Shown: piece after piece, positions 5,419 through 7,517 of the stretch
Numbering within the stretch: position 1 is the first letter of the stretch
How the letters are laid out: every line of letters starts with the position of its first letter
Source of the DNA: an uncultured Bacteroidales bacterium
GTDB taxonomy: Bacteria > Bacteroidota > Bacteroidia > Bacteroidales > P3
Reading direction: 5' to 3'
DNA: 7,517 bases
Assembly (NCBI GenBank): GCA_905236405.1
Contig: CAJOQB010000115.1
Span: forward strand, 1-7,517
Notes under the pieces: model-generated
What the model was told of the DNA's origin: nothing
The model's database searches: none
Seen by the model: the letters and a program-made list of their open reading frames with translations, nothing else
Program-made: the position numbers and the translations under genes

Positions 5419-5769
5419 ATGAACATTATAGTAAAACCGCTGATCAGCGAAAAGATGACGAGACTTACCGAGGAAGCTGCAGCTCCCAAGCTGACCCGCA
5501 TCCAGCGTAAGAAGGGCAAACCCGAACCGGTGGCCCACAATCGTTATGGTTTTGTTGTTGACAAACGCGCTAACAAAATAGAAATCAAGAAAGAAATCGA
5601 GAGATTCTACAACGTCAAAGTGCTCGATGTCAATACAATGAACTATGCTGGCAAGAACAAGAGCCGCTACACCAAGTCGGGCTTCCTTCAGGGCCGCACC
5701 AATGCCTTCAAAAAGGCTATCGTGACCCTCGCCGCTGGTGATACCATCGACTTCTACAGCAGCATCTAA
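5419..5769 (+). CDS. rplW: 50S ribosomal protein L23 with an insertion
   Basis: L23 (uL23) sits at the exit-tunnel mouth and is the main docking point for trigger factor and SRP. Family features are clear: KPLISEKMT at the N-terminus (Glu11 matches E. coli Glu18, the trigger-factor contact), NRYGFVVDKRANKIEIKKEI at 41-60, and NTMNYAGKNKSRYTKSG onward to a DFYSSI end. At 116 residues it is longer than E. coli L23 (100) and the ~96 residues I recall for other Bacteroidales. The excess lies at about 19-39, a Lys/Arg/Pro/Ala-rich stretch (APKLTRIQRKKGKPEPVAH) between the first helix and the next strand. The insertion is in frame with good codon use, so it is not a frameshift artefact. The gene starts 36 nt after rplD. 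Confidence 0.95.
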   Translation: MNIIVKPLISEKMTRLTEEAAAPKLTRIQRKKGKPEPVAHNRYGFVVDKRANKIEIKKEIERFYNVKVLDVNTMNYAGKNKSRYTKSGFLQGRTNAFKKAIVTLAAGDTIDFYSSI

Positions 5770-5801
5770 TCAAAGAAAAAAGTAAATCACAATAGTAGTC
5801 A

Positions 5802-5825
5802 GATAAACTGATAAACTGATAAAAA
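5802..5825 (+). repeat. Short 8-bp tandem repeat before rplB
   Basis: GATAAACT occurs twice in tandem (5802-5809, 5810-5817), followed by the degenerate copy GATAAAAA (5818-5825), in the 69-nt gap between rplW and rplB. It ends 13 bases before the rplB ATG. It may reflect replication slippage, and it keeps the initiation region unstructured. Confidence 0.5.
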
Positions 5826-5838
5826 GAAGATAACAGAA

Positions 5839-6663
5839 ATGGCATTAAAGAAAATCAAACCGACCACCCCGGGTCAGCGTCACAAAGTGTTGGTGAGCAA
5901 CGAAGACATCACTACCAACAAGCCCGAGAAGAGACTCGTTTTCGGTTTCGGAAAATCGGGTGGACGTAACAACCAGGGTAAGATGACCATGCGCTACATC
6001 GGCGGTGGCCACAAGAGACTCTATCGTTTCATCGATTTCAAACGCGAAAAAGACGGTGTCCCCGCTGTCGTGAAGACCATCGAATACGACCCCAATCGCA
6101 CAAGCCGCATCGCTCTGGTGCAGTATGTTGACGGTGAAAAACGTTATATCCTCTGCCCCCAAGGTCTCAAAGTCGGTCAAACCATTATGTCGGGTAACGG
6201 CGTCGCTCCTGAAGTGGGCAACACCCTCACCCTCGCTGAAATTCCTTTCGGTACCCTTATCCACAACATCGAACTCCGTCCTGGCCAAGGCGCCAAGATG
6301 GTGCGTTCCGCTGGTGCCTATGCACAGCTGATGTCGCGTGACGACAAGTATGCCATCATCAAGATGCCTTCGGGCGAGATGCGCATGATCCTTCAAAGCT
6401 GCCGCGCTACCGTCGGTATCGTCTCCAACCCCGAGCACAACCTCGAGGTGGGCGGCAAGGCCGGTCGCAACCGCTGGTTGGGCCGTCGTCCTCGCAACCG
6501 TGGCGTCGTCATGAATCCTGTCGACCACCCCATGGGTGGTGGTGAGGGCCGCCAGTCGGGTGGTCATCCTCGCAGCCGCAAGGGTATCCCCGCCAAGGGC
6601 TACAAGACTCGTGCTCCTAAGAAACAATCGAGCAAGTACATTGTAGAAAGAAGAAAGAAATAA
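5839..6663 (+). CDS. rplB: 50S ribosomal protein L2
   Basis: L2 (uL2) is a primary 23S rRNA-binding protein needed for subunit joining and for shaping the peptidyl transferase centre. The 274-residue product is the normal size (273 in E. coli). It contains GGGHKRLYRFIDFKR from 55, the second domain around residues 125-200, GRNRWLGRRPRNRG at 209-222, and MNPVDHPMGGGEGR from 225. His230 matches the E. coli histidine usually numbered 229, important for peptidyl transferase activity. The Met at 232, where E. coli has a second His, is the form I recall as usual in Bacteroidota, as is the GGHPRSRKG segment that follows. The C-terminus SSKYIVERRKK is family-typical. It lies 69 nt after rplW; an A/G-rich sequence, not a Shine-Dalgarno, precedes the ATG. 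Confidence 0.98.
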   Translation: MALKKIKPTTPGQRHKVLVSNEDITTNKPEKRLVFGFGKSGGRNNQGKMTMRYIGGGHKRLYRFIDFKREKDGVPAVVKTIEYDPNRTSRIALVQYVDGEKRYILCPQGLKVGQTIMSGNGVAPEVGNTLTLAEIPFGTLIHNIELRPGQGAKMVRSAGAYAQLMSRDDKYAIIKMPSGEMRMILQSCRATVGIVSNPEHNLEVGGKAGRNRWLGRRPRNRGVVMNPVDHPMGGGEGRQSGGHPRSRKGIPAKGYKTRAPKKQSSKYIVERRKK

Positions 6664-6688
6664 TAACGATTAAAGTAAAAGAGAAAAG

Positions 6689-6967
6689 ATGAGTCGTTCA
6701 TTAAAGAAAGGTCCGTACATTTTCCACAAACTGGAAAAACGAGTAATCGAGGCACAACAGTCGAACAAGAAGGTTACTATCAAAACATGGTCCAGAGCCT
6801 CTATGATCTCGCCCGACTTCGTCGGCCAGACCATCGCTGTCCACAACGGCAACAAATTCATCCCCGTGTATGTTACCGAAAACATGGTTGGACACAAGCT
6901 CGGTGAGTTCGCTCCCACCCGTATCTTCCGCGGCCATGCCGGATCAAAAGACAAAGGTAAAAAATAA
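6689..6967 (+). CDS. rpsS: 30S ribosomal protein S19
   Basis: S19 (uS19) lies in the 30S head, binds 16S rRNA together with S13, and contacts A-site tRNA through its tail. The 92-residue product equals E. coli S19 in length. It begins MSRSLKKGPYIFHKL and carries IKTWSRASMISPDFVGQTI at 31-49 and the signature GHKLGEFAPTR at 68-78, followed by a basic tail (SKDKGKK). It starts 25 nt after rplB; the preceding AAAGTAAAAGAGAAAAG is purine-rich but not a good Shine-Dalgarno. Its place between rplB and rplV follows the universal S10-operon order. Confidence 0.98.
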   Translation: MSRSLKKGPYIFHKLEKRVIEAQQSNKKVTIKTWSRASMISPDFVGQTIAVHNGNKFIPVYVTENMVGHKLGEFAPTRIFRGHAGSKDKGKK

Positions 6968-6985
6968 TTAGAACATTAGAAGAAA

Positions 6986-7417
6986 ATGGGACGTAGAAAA
7001 AAGAATAGTGCAGATGCACGCAAAGAAGCCAACAAGACCTATTACGTAGCAAAGTTGAACAACAACCCCACTTCGCCCCGTAAGACCCGTCTCGTGGCCG
7101 ATATGATCCGTGGTGTCGATGTTGACAAAGCCCTCGGTATCCTCCAATACAGCCCTCGTGAGTCGGCCCCCAAGATGCGTAAGCTCCTCCTTTCGGCTAT
7201 CGCCAACTGGCAAGCCAAAAACGAAGGCGCCCGCCTCGAAGACAGCCAGCTCTATGTGAAAAGCATCATGGTTGACGAAGGCCGTACCATCCGTCGTATG
7301 CGTACCGCCCCCCAAGGCAGAGGCTATCGCGTCCGCAAACGCTCCAACCACATCACAATGGTCCTCGGAAGCCGCGTGGAAGAGACCAAGAGTGTCGACA
7401 CTACAACAGAAGAATAA
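6986..7417 (+). CDS. rplV: 50S ribosomal protein L22
   Basis: L22 (uL22) contacts all domains of 23S rRNA, and its long beta hairpin lines the exit tunnel opposite L4. The core runs from about 19 to 127: NPTSPRKTRLVADMIRG at 27-43, the hairpin RRMRTAPQGRGYRVRKRS at 103-120, and NHITMVL. Macrolide-resistance deletions in other bacteria fall in this hairpin, which here is intact. The protein has 143 residues against 110 in E. coli. The extra length is an N-terminal basic extension (MGRRKKNSADARKEANKT), which I recall as usual in Bacteroidota, and a C-terminal acidic/Thr tail from about 128 (GSRVEETKSVDTTTEE), which seems longer than common. It starts 18 nt after rpsS. Confidence 0.97.
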   Translation: MGRRKKNSADARKEANKTYYVAKLNNNPTSPRKTRLVADMIRGVDVDKALGILQYSPRESAPKMRKLLLSAIANWQAKNEGARLEDSQLYVKSIMVDEGRTIRRMRTAPQGRGYRVRKRSNHITMVLGSRVEETKSVDTTTEE

Positions 7418-7447
7418 AAATAGTTAATAAAAAAGAAGAATTTTAGA

Positions 7448-7517
7448 ATGGGACAAAAAACTAACCCAATTGGCAACAGATTAGGTATCATCCGCGGATG
7501 GGACTCTAATTGGTATG
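7448..7517 (+). CDS. rpsC: 30S ribosomal protein S3, N-terminal fragment
   Basis: The last 70 bases encode the first 23 residues of S3 (uS3), starting MGQKTNPIGNRLGIIRGWDS, the conserved N-terminus of Bacteroidota S3. The gene is cut by the window end, not broken. S3 lies at the 30S mRNA entry channel, where with S4 and S5 it has mRNA helicase activity. The KH domain would lie beyond the window. The ATG is 30 nt after rplV in an A/T-rich context (AAGAAGAATTTTAGA). Position and product both fit the S10-operon order rplV-rpsC. Confidence 0.95.
   Translation, partial: MGQKTNPIGNRLGIIRGWDSNWY

Overview
The window is the ribosomal 'str' gene cluster joined directly to the first part of the S10 cluster, all on the + strand: rpsL (S12), rpsG (S7), fusA (EF-G), rpsJ (S10), rplC (L3), rplD (L4), rplW (L23), rplB (L2), rpsS (S19), rplV (L22) and the first 23 codons of rpsC (S3). 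Every gene is intact except rpsC, which is cut by the window end. The host is most likely a member of Bacteroidota, probably Bacteroidales. The reasons are: tuf is absent between fusA and rpsJ; start codons are preceded by A/T-rich sequence rather than a Shine-Dalgarno; there is a perfect TTTG-N19-TAnnTTTG promoter of the Bacteroidota primary sigma factor; and several proteins carry sequence features typical of the phylum (L2 HPMGGGEG, the S10 N-terminus MSQRIRIK, the L22 N-terminal extension). I cannot name a genus.

Layout: positions 1-696 hold no convincing protein gene. This upstream region contains a promoter-like -7 box followed by a hairpin and a strong rho-independent terminator (a possible ~87-nt small RNA, or the tail of an upstream unit). 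It also contains an 18-bp perfect palindrome, a pair of near-identical 18-bp inverted-repeat boxes 33 bp apart, and the promoter and ~75-nt leader of the operon. Positions 697-7517 are almost fully coding. Gaps are 17-69 nt, and rplC and rplD overlap by 10 nt. I see no internal terminator, so the genes probably form one transcription unit. One internal promoter candidate lies in an unusually AT-rich 3' end of rplD.

The products build both ribosomal subunits: S12, S7, S10, S19 and S3 in the 30S; L3, L4, L23, L2 and L22 in the 50S. EF-G drives translocation. Functionally this is an ordinary, conserved, highly expressed region, and I found no undescribed protein system. The points worth a second look are the 620-bp upstream regulatory region, a ~20-residue basic insertion in L23, the composition switch in rplD, the GTG start of rpsJ at a 17-nt str/S10 junction, and codon use so biased that a 700-codon stop-free frame lies antisense to fusA.
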